The notes: generated by a model from the letters alone, not told the origin. Positions 5,888 through 12,793 are shown, counted from the first letter of the stretch. The stretch is 13,295 nucleotides of DNA from Bacteroidota bacterium (GCA_025361325.1 JANYAL010000341.1:1-13295); one strand, 5' to 3'. Numbers and translations: made by a program.

Positions 5888-8770
5888 ATGAGAAAATATA
5901 TACTGGCCATCCTTGTTATTTGCCTTGGCCCTGCAGCCATTGCACAGGTCAAAGGAACCTTAATGGATTCTGCTTCCCGGAAGCCGATCGACAAAGCCGT
6001 TATTGGCCTTGTAGTAAAATCTAAGTCCACCGACACTGCTTATACCTTCTCGGATGAAAAAGGAGCATTCCGTTTTGACCAGGTACCTTCCAGCGCCTTC
6101 TCCCTTACCTTTCATAACCTGGGATACCTGCCCCAGGCAAAATATGTTCCGGTAAATAAACCCGAAAAAACAATTGATATCGGAAATGTGGTAATGGCTT
6201 ACCGGGGATTATTACTGGATGAAGTGGTGGTGCAGGCCGCTGCTGTGGTGATCAAGGAAGACACTGTTGAATACAATGCAGCATCCTTTAAAGTGAAAGA
6301 CAACGCTGTAGTGGAGGACCTGCTGAAAAAACTACCCGGCGTACAGGTAGACAAGGACGGCAATGTTACCGCCCAGGGTAAATCAGTGAGCCGGGTGAAG
6401 GTGAACGGGAAGGATTTCTTCGGTGGTGATGTGAAGACAGCCACCCGCGAATTACCAGCCAATATTGTTGACAAGATACAGGTCATAGACGATTACGGAG
6501 ACCAGGCCACCGTATCGGGCATCAAGGATGGTGACCCCGATAAAGTACTGAACATTCAGATCAAAAAAGACAAGAACCATGGCTTTTTCGGCAGGGCCAC
6601 TGCAGGTGCAGGTACAGATGACCGGTACCAGGCTTCCTTCAACGGAAATTATTTCAACAACAACCAGCAGATCTCCCTGGTAGGCAACAGCAACAACACC
6701 AATACCTCGCTCTTCAACTTCGGCGGCGGTGGTAACCGGGGAGCCACCAGTATGATCCGCACAGGCATGAGCGCGATGAACGATATGGGCGGGGCGAGTG
6801 CGATGAGCAGTATGGTACAGGGTGGTAACACCGCCCTGTTCGGAACTGGTAATAACAGTGGGGTCTCCACCACCAATGCCGTAGGTACCAATTATCGCGA
6901 CCAATGGGGCAAAAAGATCAGTGTATATGGCAGCTATTCTTATACGCACAAAAATACCAGCCAGTTGCAGAGCACATCCACACAAAGTTTTTATGTGTCT
7001 AACAGTTATATCAATAACCAGGACCAGGATGCACTTACCATTGCCGATTCGCACCGCTTTACATTCAACCTGGAATACCAGGCCGATTCATTCAACTACC
7101 TGAAAGTGAGCCCCAGTTACAATTTCAGCGGAAGTGATGCCAATAACAAAACCCTGTTCAATTATAACCTGCCGGATGGCACCAAGACCAGTGATGGGAA
7201 CAATAAGAATGTAACGAATTCGAACGCTCCCAATATTTCGGCAACCATCCTGTACAACCATAAGTTCAGGAAACACGGACGCAATTTATCCGCCAGTGTG
7301 AGCCTCGGAAATTCAGAGAGCAATTCCACCCAGGACGTCAGCAACCTGAATTACCAGTACCTTCCGCCCTTTGCGGGGCCCAGGAACACTTTTCAATACC
7401 TGGACCAGGCCAATAACAATCACAATTATGGTGTGCGCTTCACGTATTCAGAGCCTTTGTCAAAATACCGTTCGCTCGATTTTACACTTTCGCATAACCT
7501 CAACTATGCACGCAACAACAAGAAGACCTACAACGTGGATTCACTCACACAGTCAAAGTCACTGAATAACCTGCTGAGCAATGATTATGAGAATAATTAT
7601 TATAGCAACCGCATGGGTATCTCGCTGCGTACAACCATGAAGAAATATAATTATACCCTGGGTATCAGCCTGCAGCCGGTTGACCTGCAGGGAAAGTCGC
7701 TCACCAAAGACAGTTCATATAATACCATTTCCAGGGTAAATATTTTTCCCATTGCCAGGATGGTTTATAATTTCAGCAGGACCAAGTCGCTCAACTTCAG
7801 TTACAGCGGGAACGCAACACAACCTACGTTCAGCCAGTTACAGCCCGTGCAGGATTACAGTAATCCGCAAAGTGTAACGGCCGGTAACCCCGACCTGAAG
7901 CCTGCTATTACTCACAATATGAATTTCATGTACAATAATTTCAACATCATTTCAGGCAAAGTACTCTTCACCAACCTAACCATCAGTGCCATCAACAACC
8001 AGATCGTGAACAAGTCGGCCCGGCTTGGCAATAACGGCGCTTCCATCTCCATCCCGGAGAATGTGAATGGATATTATAATGTACTCGGCTTCTATGCTTT
8101 CTCCAAACCCTATAAGAACAGGAAATACGTCATCAACTTTTCCGGCAGTCTCAATTACAACCATAATGTGAACCTGACCGACAGTATCATAGTTTCGGGC
8201 AATACCCTGTCACAGAACCTGGCCCTCACCAAAGTAATCGGTAAGAACTGGGTGGTAACACAGGGATTCAATTTTGAGTTCAATTACAAGGAATGGCTGG
8301 AGCTGGGCACCGGGGTGAGCTACAGCCTGAATGACGTAAAATATTCAAATGCTGCGGGCAAGACAGGCAGTTCAGCCTTCGTGAATTCATCCAGCAATGC
8401 CTGGACACTGAGCAGCAATATCAATCTGGACATCACCAAGACCCTCATCCTCAAGTACGATTTTGATTATACCATCAACACAGGGCTGGCAAGCAGTGTT
8501 AGCCAGAACCTGGCCATCCTGAATGCCTCGCTGGAACAGCAATTATTCAAAAAGAAGAACGGCATTCTGAAGATCGCCGCGTATGACCTGTTCAAACAGA
8601 ACACGAACATCAGCAGGACTGTAAGTGCCAATTACATAACAGATTCGCGTACCAACCGCCTCACCCGTTACTTCATGGCCACATTTACATACCGGTTGCA
8701 GAAATTCGCCGGGGGAGCGCAGCAGGGACCCGGTTTCAGGGGGATGGGTGGCCCTCCGGGGAGGTTTTAG
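5888..8770 (+). CDS. Outer-membrane beta-barrel protein, TonB-receptor-like, with CarboxypepD_reg-like N-terminus
   Basis: The 960-aa product begins with a signal peptide (MRKYILAILVICLGPAAIAQ, cleavage expected near residue 20). A carboxypeptidase-regulatory-like beta-sandwich follows at about 21-103 (VKGTLMDSASRKPIDKAVIG, DEKGAFRFDQVP, LGYLPQ). A plug-like segment at about 109-228 has DEVVV, DTVEYNAASFKVKDNAVVED, LLKKLPGVQVDKDGNV, and VNGKDFFGG. The remainder is beta-barrel, rich in Asn, Ser, Tyr and alternating hydrophobics, in the style of the Bacteroidota outer membrane beta-barrel family (Pfam OMP_b-brl_3). It ends in a Gly/Pro-rich tail, GMGGPPGRF. Such proteins sit in the outer membrane, often with unknown ligands. 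No SusD partner or adjacent TonB/ExbB/ExbD gene is visible, so polysaccharide uptake is not supported. A Met/Gly-rich loop lies at about 287-312. The gene is intact. Confidence 0.88.
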   Translation: MRKYILAILVICLGPAAIAQVKGTLMDSASRKPIDKAVIGLVVKSKSTDTAYTFSDEKGAFRFDQVPSSAFSLTFHNLGYLPQAKYVPVNKPEKTIDIGNVVMAYRGLLLDEVVVQAAAVVIKEDTVEYNAASFKVKDNAVVEDLLKKLPGVQVDKDGNVTAQGKSVSRVKVNGKDFFGGDVKTATRELPANIVDKIQVIDDYGDQATVSGIKDGDPDKVLNIQIKKDKNHGFFGRATAGAGTDDRYQASFNGNYFNNNQQISLVGNSNNTNTSLFNFGGGGNRGATSMIRTGMSAMNDMGGASAMSSMVQGGNTALFGTGNNSGVSTTNAVGTNYRDQWGKKISVYGSYSYTHKNTSQLQSTSTQSFYVSNSYINNQDQDALTIADSHRFTFNLEYQADSFNYLKVSPSYNFSGSDANNKTLFNYNLPDGTKTSDGNNKNVTNSNAPNISATILYNHKFRKHGRNLSASVSLGNSESNSTQDVSNLNYQYLPPFAGPRNTFQYLDQANNNHNYGVRFTYSEPLSKYRSLDFTLSHNLNYARNNKKTYNVDSLTQSKSLNNLLSNDYENNYYSNRMGISLRTTMKKYNYTLGISLQPVDLQGKSLTKDSSYNTISRVNIFPIARMVYNFSRTKSLNFSYSGNATQPTFSQLQPVQDYSNPQSVTAGNPDLKPAITHNMNFMYNNFNIISGKVLFTNLTISAINNQIVNKSARLGNNGASISIPENVNGYYNVLGFYAFSKPYKNRKYVINFSGSLNYNHNVNLTDSIIVSGNTLSQNLALTKVIGKNWVVTQGFNFEFNYKEWLELGTGVSYSLNDVKYSNAAGKTGSSAFVNSSSNAWTLSSNINLDITKTLILKYDFDYTINTGLASSVSQNLAILNASLEQQLFKKKNGILKIAAYDLFKQNTNISRTVSANYITDSRTNRLTRYFMATFTYRLQKFAGGAQQGPGFRGMGGPPGRF

Positions 8771-8786
8771 GGGGGCAGTAGAGTAA

Positions 8787-8886
8787 GTTGACCGGGTTGA
8801 TGAAGTTGATGAAAGAAGGGCTTATAAACCTTTTGAACCTTATTCAATTTATCTACGCTTTCAACCCCAACAACCCTACCAACCGG
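8787..8886. repeat. Imperfect inverted repeat of GTTGA-type words between the beta-barrel gene and atpG
   Basis: The left arm (8787-8815) contains GTTGACCGGGTTGATGAAG, then GTTGATGAAAG. The right arm (8858-8886) contains CTTTCAACCCCAACAACC, then CTACCAACCGG. The right arm's reverse complement has the same sequence character, beginning CCGG and ending GTTGAAAG, with mismatches and length differences. Folding would give a long imperfect hairpin around an A/T-rich loop. It probably serves as a terminator-like or repeat element after the upstream gene. A 63-codon frame across it is low-complexity and is not called. Confidence 0.45.
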
Positions 8887-8923
8887 AACAAAAGTTTCCC
8901 TCTCACCACATTTGCTTTTTTAT

Positions 8924-8931
8924 TACCTTTG
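8924..8931 (+). promoter_or_regulatory. Candidate atpG promoter -7 element (TACCTTTG)
   Basis: TACCTTTG matches the Bacteroidota -7 consensus TAnnTTTG exactly and sits in the typical context TTTTTTATTACCTTTGC. It lies 54 bases before the atpG ATG, giving a leader of roughly 45-50 nt. No convincing TTTG stands at -33. This suggests atpG is transcribed from its own promoter rather than by read-through from the beta-barrel gene. Confidence 0.5.
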
Positions 8932-8943
8932 CCCCCCGAAAAG

Positions 8944-8964
8944 CTGCCCCCGGCAGTATTTTTT
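8944..8964 (+). terminator. Small terminator-like hairpin in the atpG leader
   Basis: CTGCC (8944-8948) pairs with GGCAG (8952-8956) across a CCC loop and is followed directly by TATTTTTT (8957-8964). It lies downstream of the TACCTTTG word and 22 bases before the atpG start. That is the arrangement expected of an attenuator or of a terminator for upstream read-through. The stem is only 5 bp, so activity is uncertain. Confidence 0.35.
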
Positions 8965-8985
8965 ACATCAACCGAGTAACTCCAT

Positions 8986-9867
8986 ATGAGTGGTGCATTA
9001 AAAGAGGTCCGTAACCGGATCAAAAGCGTTCAAAGTACCCAACAGATCACCAAAGCCATGAAAATGGTGAGTGCTGCAAAGCTTCGCCGTGCGCAGGATG
9101 CCATCACACAAATGAGGCCTTATGCCCGGAAACTGTCTGAAGTACTCAGCAATATCGTCAGCAATAACGAGGGCAATGTTAACCTGGCCCTGGCCACGGA
9201 AAGGCCCATACAGCAGGTGATGATCATCGTAGTAACAAGCGATAGGGGCCTGTGTGGCGGATACAACAGCAACCTCATCAAGCTCGCCAAACAGGTGATC
9301 CACGAAAAATACCCCTCACAACTCGCCAAAGGCGGGGTGCAGATCCTGCCCATCGGCAAAAAGGGATATGAGCATTTTACCAAGAATGGTTTCCGGGTGG
9401 TAGACAAATACTGGGATATCTTCAACAGCCTGAGTTTTGAAAACGTGCAAGCAGCTTCAAAATATATTATGGATGCTTTTTCCAGTAAAGAGATCGATGC
9501 TGTGGAACTGATATACAGTGAATTTAAGAACGCTGGCACACAGCGATTCACAACCGAACAGTTCCTGCCCGTTCAGAAAGTGGAAAAAAAAGCCGGACAA
9601 AATAATGCAGATTTCATATTTGAACCGGGAAAAGACGTGCTGATCGCCGAGCTGATGCCGAAGATATTGAACACGCAGCTCTTCAAGGCAACCCTGGATG
9701 CCAATGCCAGCGAACACGGTGCCCGTATGACCGCGATGGACAAGGCCAGTGATAACGCCAATGAATTATTGAAGTCATTGAAGATCAGCTATAACCGGGC
9801 CAGGCAGGCGGCCATCACAACAGAACTGACAGAAATCGTAAGCGGGGCAGCCGCATTACAAGGTTAA
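8986..9867 (+). CDS. atpG: ATP synthase F1 gamma subunit
   Basis: Gamma is the central rotor shaft of F1Fo ATP synthase, turning inside the alpha3beta3 hexamer and coupling proton flow to ATP synthesis at the inner membrane. The 293-aa length is normal. The N-terminal helix carries the hallmark MSGALKEVRNRIKSVQSTQQ followed by ITKAMKMVSAAKLRRAQ. The Rossmann-like middle has VTSDRGLCGGYNSNLIK (about 84-100). The conserved C-terminal helix ends with SYNRARQAAITTELTEIVSG and AAALQG. The start ATG is supported by alignment with the family's N-terminus, and a weak A/T-rich context precedes it. The gene is not next to atpA or other ATP synthase genes here: the upstream neighbour is an outer-membrane protein and the downstream neighbour is scpB. 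A promoter word and a small hairpin precede it. No defects are visible. Confidence 0.97.
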   Translation: MSGALKEVRNRIKSVQSTQQITKAMKMVSAAKLRRAQDAITQMRPYARKLSEVLSNIVSNNEGNVNLALATERPIQQVMIIVVTSDRGLCGGYNSNLIKLAKQVIHEKYPSQLAKGGVQILPIGKKGYEHFTKNGFRVVDKYWDIFNSLSFENVQAASKYIMDAFSSKEIDAVELIYSEFKNAGTQRFTTEQFLPVQKVEKKAGQNNADFIFEPGKDVLIAELMPKILNTQLFKATLDANASEHGARMTAMDKASDNANELLKSLKISYNRARQAAITTELTEIVSGAAALQG

Positions 9868-9869
9868 AT

Positions 9870-10009
9870 AGTTTGTGGTTTGTAGTGTACAGTTAACTGC
9901 AGCATATTGGTTTGATCAGAAATGTATTCTTGCCATGAATACTTCTCATCGTTTCAATACGGTAACAAATTTCTCAACCACAAACCCCAAACCGCAAACT
10001 ACAAACAAG
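9870..10009. repeat. Palindromic intergenic repeat (GTTTGTGG / ACTACAAAC words), copy A
   Basis: The gap between atpG and scpB begins with AGTTTGTGGTTTGTAGTG (9870-9887) and ends with words of the complementary type: AACCACAAACCCC, AAACCGCAAACT, ACAAAC (about 9976-10006). Aligning the left arm with the reverse complement of the right gives about 14 of 18 matches. A separate 10-bp palindrome, CAGTTAACTG, lies at 9890-9899. The right end stops a few bases before the scpB ATG. The same words recur at 12002-12064 (copy B), pointing to a dispersed element rather than a local accident. Confidence 0.5.
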
Positions 10010-10012
10010 AAA

Positions 10013-10729
10013 ATGGAACTTTCGCATATCATTCCACATGTAGAGGCACTGATCTTTGCCAGCGATAAACCACTGAACAGGTACGAACTGGTGGAGCTGC
10101 TGAACAGTGCACTGGCTTTTATCGAAGACCAGGCAACCGCCGACCAGGTGCAGGCTGCCATCGAAGCCATAGCAGAAAAGTATCATTCGGAATTCTATGC
10201 CTTTGAACTGGTTGAAACAGGGGGTGGCTGGCAGTTCCTTACCAAAAAGGAATACCATAAAACTGTGGCCCAGCTCAACGGTGATAAATTCATTAAACGC
10301 CTTTCCACCGCTGCGCTGGAAACACTTGCCATCATCGCCTACAAACAACCCATCACCAAAAGTGAGATGGAGGCCATCCGCGGTGTGAACTGCGATTATG
10401 CCGTTCAAAAGCTGCTGGAAAAGGACCTTGTCGTTATATCCGGCCGAAATGAGGATGCGGTTGGTAAACCACTCATTTATTCCACATCCCGCTCTTTCAT
10501 GGATTATTTTGGTATCAACAGTTCAGAAGACCTTCCCAAGATCTCAGAAGTACTGATGGAGGAACTTGTACAGGCCACCAACATGCATGAGGCAGGACTG
10601 GCTGCTGCAAAACCTGATCAGGATATTTCTGAAACCGAAGAGATCAGCCTGGTAACGGCGACCGCCGAAAGCAAGATCATCCCGGATCAAAGCATAGAAA
10701 ATACTGATGCTGAAAAGGCCGCAGGCTGA
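10013..10729 (+). CDS. scpB: Segregation and condensation protein B (ScpB)
   Basis: ScpB is a winged-helix protein that dimerises and, with the kleisin ScpA, binds SMC to form the bacterial condensin needed for chromosome compaction and segregation. The 238-aa product shows the family pattern: MELSHIIPHVEALIFASDKP at the N-terminus, then LVETGGGWQFLTKKEY (about 66-81). The conserved core follows as STAALETLAIIAYKQPITKS (98-117), AIRGVNCDYAVQKLLEKDLV and GKPLIYSTSRSFMDYFGI. The C-terminal tail past about residue 185 is acidic and variable, as usual. The frame is open another 46 codons upstream, but that part is encoded by the intergenic repeat and does not resemble ScpB. The ATG at 10013, after an A-rich stretch, is therefore preferred. 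It lies 145 bp after atpG on the same strand. scpA is not in the window. Confidence 0.95.
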   Translation: MELSHIIPHVEALIFASDKPLNRYELVELLNSALAFIEDQATADQVQAAIEAIAEKYHSEFYAFELVETGGGWQFLTKKEYHKTVAQLNGDKFIKRLSTAALETLAIIAYKQPITKSEMEAIRGVNCDYAVQKLLEKDLVVISGRNEDAVGKPLIYSTSRSFMDYFGINSSEDLPKISEVLMEELVQATNMHEAGLAAAKPDQDISETEEISLVTATAESKIIPDQSIENTDAEKAAG

Positions 10730-10771
10730 CGGGATAGACCAAAATCTACTTAACTTTCTCATTATCAATTT

Positions 10772-10860
10772 ATTGTACCAATAATGCCGTACAATGACCA
10801 AGCGTATTCCTTTAGGTCTTCCATAGGTTTTCCCTATGACTACTCTATGTCTTCATAGGG
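10772..10860. repeat. Cluster of short inverted repeats between the converging scpB and ACMSD genes
   Basis: ATTGTAC (10772-10778) and GTACAAT (10789-10795) form a perfect 7-bp stem with a 10-nt loop. Next come four alternating arms: CATAGG (10822-10827), CCTATG (10833-10838), CTATG (10845-10849), CATAG (10854-10858). These can pair 1-2 and 3-4, or CCCTATG (10832-10838) can pair with CATAGGG (10854-10860) over seven bases. No T-run follows, so these are not classical terminators, but their place between convergent genes suits 3'-end formation. The region 10730-11005 otherwise holds no gene I can support. Confidence 0.4.
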
Positions 10861-10914
10861 GATTTGGCTCCAAGAGATAGAGAAAAGGTAGGAAAGAGTT
10901 CATGTAAATCCCAT

Positions 10915-10927
10915 CCAGGCTACCTGG
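10915..10927. terminator. Short hairpin in the convergent intergenic region (CCAGG-CTA-CCTGG)
   Basis: A perfect 5-bp G/C-rich stem with a 3-nt loop lies about 80 bp beyond the ACMSD stop codon and about 190 bp beyond scpB. No T-run follows in either direction, so a terminator role is only a possibility based on location between converging transcripts. Confidence 0.2.
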
Positions 10928-11005
10928 TTAGCCCATCCTTTAATACGGAAGATTGAGTACTGAAGATTTTAAATTGAATTATAAAGCGGATTCCGAAAAG
11001 ACAGA

Positions 11006-11995
11006 CTAATTCATTTGCAGCCAGTTCATTGCGTTACCGGCTAAGAATTTTTCACGGGTCATTGGACTGAATTGCATTCCTTCTATCAGTTTCCCGGGGT
11101 GGTGTTCTCCCAGTGGAAAAGGATAATCAGACCCCAGGCAGATGGAATCCTCGCCCAACATTTCGGTAATGAACTGCATTGCTTTCTCATCATGAACCAG
11201 GCTGTCGATCCAGAATTTACCAATATAACTGGCAGGATCGGTATTGTTGTCAATGGCCACCAGGTCTGGCCTTACGTTGAAACCATGTTTTATGCGGCCC
11301 ATGGTGATGGGGAAAGAACCGCCCCCGTGGGCAAAAGCCACCCTGAGTTTCGGGAAATGGGCAAAGACACCGCCGAATATCATGGAGCAGATGGCCCGGG
11401 TGGTCTCAGCCGGCATGCCCACCAGCCAGGGCAGCCAGTAACGCTCCATCTCTGCTTCGCCCATCATGTTCCAGGGGTGTACAAACAGGGCACAGCCCAG
11501 TTCTTCCGCTGCGGCGTAAAAAGGGAAAAACCTGCTTTCGTTCAGGTTGAGGCCATTGATATTGCTGCCGATCTCCAGTCCGGGCATCTTCAGTTCCTGC
11601 ACGCAGCGCTGCATTTCGCGGATGGCCAGGTCCACATCCTGCAAGGGTACGGTACCCAGGCCTATGAATCGGGCCGGCTGCCCAATAACGGTTTCGGCTA
11701 TATGATCGTTGAAGAAACGTGAGGTTTCCAGTCCGTCAGCAGCTTTTGCCCAATAATTGAACAGGACCGGTATGGTGGAAAGGACCTGTATAGTAACCTC
11801 CGTGGCATCCATCTCTTTCAGTCTTTCCCCTGCATCGAAACAATTGTTCTCTACTTCCCGGAAAACCCTGTCGCCCTTCATCATGCAGGCCCTGCAGTTA
11901 CGGTGTTCCAGGTGTATGAATTCACCATAGCCGAATTTCTTTGTCCAGTTGGGCATTGTGCCCGGCATGATGTGGGTGTGGATGTCGATCTTCAT
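11006..11995 (-). CDS. nbaD: 2-amino-3-carboxymuconate-6-semialdehyde decarboxylase (ACMSD), amidohydrolase superfamily
   Basis: ACMSD is a cytoplasmic metal-dependent decarboxylase that converts 2-amino-3-carboxymuconate semialdehyde (ACMS) to 2-aminomuconate semialdehyde. This diverts the intermediate from non-enzymatic ring closure to quinolinate. The 329-aa product starts MKIDIHTHIMPG, with the metal-binding HxH pair at H6 and H8. The other expected ligands and catalytic residues are H173 (FVHPWNMMG), H223 (VAFAHGGGSFP) and D290 (CLGSDYPFPLGE). These match the pattern known for Pseudomonas ACMSD. An upstream GTG would add 15 residues, but they are encoded by the intergenic repeat and precede the conserved N-terminus, so the ATG at 11995 is chosen. 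It lies 72 bp downstream of the dioxygenase gene that makes its substrate, on the same strand. A related amidohydrolase decarboxylase is possible, but the neighbours make ACMSD the best call. Confidence 0.93.
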   Translation of the reverse strand: MKIDIHTHIMPGTMPNWTKKFGYGEFIHLEHRNCRACMMKGDRVFREVENNCFDAGERLKEMDATEVTIQVLSTIPVLFNYWAKAADGLETSRFFNDHIAETVIGQPARFIGLGTVPLQDVDLAIREMQRCVQELKMPGLEIGSNINGLNLNESRFFPFYAAAEELGCALFVHPWNMMGEAEMERYWLPWLVGMPAETTRAICSMIFGGVFAHFPKLRVAFAHGGGSFPITMGRIKHGFNVRPDLVAIDNNTDPASYIGKFWIDSLVHDEKAMQFITEMLGEDSICLGSDYPFPLGEHHPGKLIEGMQFSPMTREKFLAGNAMNWLQMN

Positions 11996-12001
11996 GTTCA
12001 A

Positions 12002-12064
12002 AGTTGGTGGTCCATGGTTCGCAGTTGGTAGTTTAACCACAAACTACAAACCACAAACTACAAA
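12002..12064. repeat. Palindromic intergenic repeat, copy B, with a perfect 14-bp tandem duplication
   Basis: AACCACAAACTACA occurs twice in direct tandem (12035-12048 and 12049-12062). The adjacent stretch 12002-12032 is made of the complementary kind of words (AGTTGGTGG, GGTTCGCAGTTGG, TAGTTT), so the whole can fold as an imperfect hairpin around TTTAA. It fills nearly all of the 72-bp gap between the dioxygenase stop and the ACMSD start. AACCACAAAC and CAAACTACAAA also occur in copy A upstream of scpB. Confidence 0.55.
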
Positions 12065-12067
12065 TGA

Positions 12068-12592
12068 TTAACCCTTCCTGACCGGGGGGCTCATCACCGC
12101 CCCGCATTTGCTGCAGGTACGCTTATGCGTATCATTATAGAAAGCTTCCATAACGGGCGGCAGCTGGGCAACGATATCGGTGATCACTTTATATTCCTCG
12201 TATAATTTATTACCGCAATGCTCGCAGTACCATAAGAAACCGTCTTCCTCCGTTTCCCGTATCTTTTCTATTACCAGTCCTACTGTATTTGGCCCGCGCT
12301 GGGGGGAGTGTGGTGTTTTAGGCGGCAACAGGAACAAATCGCCTTCCCGGATAGGTATATCTTGCGGCACCCCCCCGTCTATGATCTTCAGGGTGATATC
12401 GCCTTCCACCTGGTAATAGAGTTCTTCGCTCTCATTGTAATGATAATCCTTGCGGGCATTGGGTCCACCCACTACCATCACAATGAAATTCTCTGCATCC
12501 TTGTAGAGGCAATGGTTGCCCACAGGCGGTTTCAGCAGATCGCGGTGATCATCGATCCATTTTTTCAGGTTGAAGGGAGCCATTACAGCCAT
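12068..12592 (-). CDS. nbaC: 3-hydroxyanthranilate 3,4-dioxygenase
   Basis: This cytoplasmic cupin-fold, Fe(II)-dependent enzyme opens the ring of 3-hydroxyanthranilate with O2 to give ACMS in the kynurenine branch of tryptophan breakdown. The 174-aa length equals that of bacterial enzymes. The expected iron ligands are H51, E57 (both in DYHYNESEELYYQ) and H95 (PPKTPHSPQR), in the same numbering as the Cupriavidus metallidurans protein. R47 and R99 fit the substrate-binding arginines. The C-terminal rubredoxin-like second metal site, typical of bacterial forms, is present: C123-x2-C126 and C160-x2-C163. Met4 is an alternative start. No Shine-Dalgarno sequence is evident. The gene leads a minus-strand pair with the ACMSD gene and is divergent from the aldehyde dehydrogenase gene. 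Confidence 0.97.
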   Translation of the reverse strand: MAVMAPFNLKKWIDDHRDLLKPPVGNHCLYKDAENFIVMVVGGPNARKDYHYNESEELYYQVEGDITLKIIDGGVPQDIPIREGDLFLLPPKTPHSPQRGPNTVGLVIEKIRETEEDGFLWYCEHCGNKLYEEYKVITDIVAQLPPVMEAFYNDTHKRTCSKCGAVMSPPVRKG

Positions 12593-12793
12593 AGCAAATG
12601 ATTTAAGCTTGTAAGTTAATTATTTTTTCATAGCCCTGCTCTTTACCCGTATCAGTTCATATTGTTTAAGCTTACCGCTGGCCGGTTCACCGTTTGCGGG
12701 CTTATTATATGATGGTTTGAACCGTATACATGCTTGCTGTATTTCTCTTTTTCTCCTTTCCGTACATAGCCCAAAATTTATTTATCTTTAAGC
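12593..12793. promoter_or_regulatory. Divergent control region of the kynurenine genes
   Basis: This 201-bp region must hold promoters for the dioxygenase (minus) and aldehyde dehydrogenase (plus) genes. TATCTTTA (12783-12790) differs in one base from the -7 consensus and ends three bases before the ATG, implying a very short leader or another start site. TTTAAGCTT occurs twice in direct orientation (12602-12610, 12665-12673), 63 bp apart. CGGTTCA (12683-12689) and TGAACCG (12718-12724) form a 7-bp inverted repeat. These are candidate regulator sites by position and symmetry only. Confidence 0.35.

Noticed and set aside
6452-7054. 200-codon minus-strand open frame
   Set aside because: It is antisense to the beta-barrel gene and composed of low-complexity hydrophobic words mirroring the Asn/Gly-rich coding strand.
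5888-8770. SusC-type glycan receptor
   Set aside because: No SusD-like lipoprotein follows, and the sequence fits the OMP_b-brl_3 style barrel better than the SusC/RagA family.
8788-8979. 63-codon plus-strand frame before atpG
   Set aside because: It runs through the wordy inverted repeat, the promoter word and the leader hairpin. The peptide (NPNNPTNRN type) reflects the repeat.
9875-10012. 46-codon N-terminal extension of ScpB
   Set aside because: It is encoded by the intergenic palindromic repeat and lies outside the conserved ScpB start. The ATG at 10013 fits the family length.
11072-11722. 216-codon plus-strand open frame
   Set aside because: It is antisense to the ACMSD gene, whose motifs and catalytic residues are intact. 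No plausible domain is seen.
11996-12040. 15-codon N-terminal extension of ACMSD from a GTG
   Set aside because: It is encoded by repeat copy B and precedes the conserved MKIDIHTH start carrying the metal-binding HxH.
9871-12064. Possible CRISPR array from recurring ACAAACTACAAA words
   Set aside because: The units are short, degenerate, palindromic and not regularly spaced by unique spacers. No cas genes are present.
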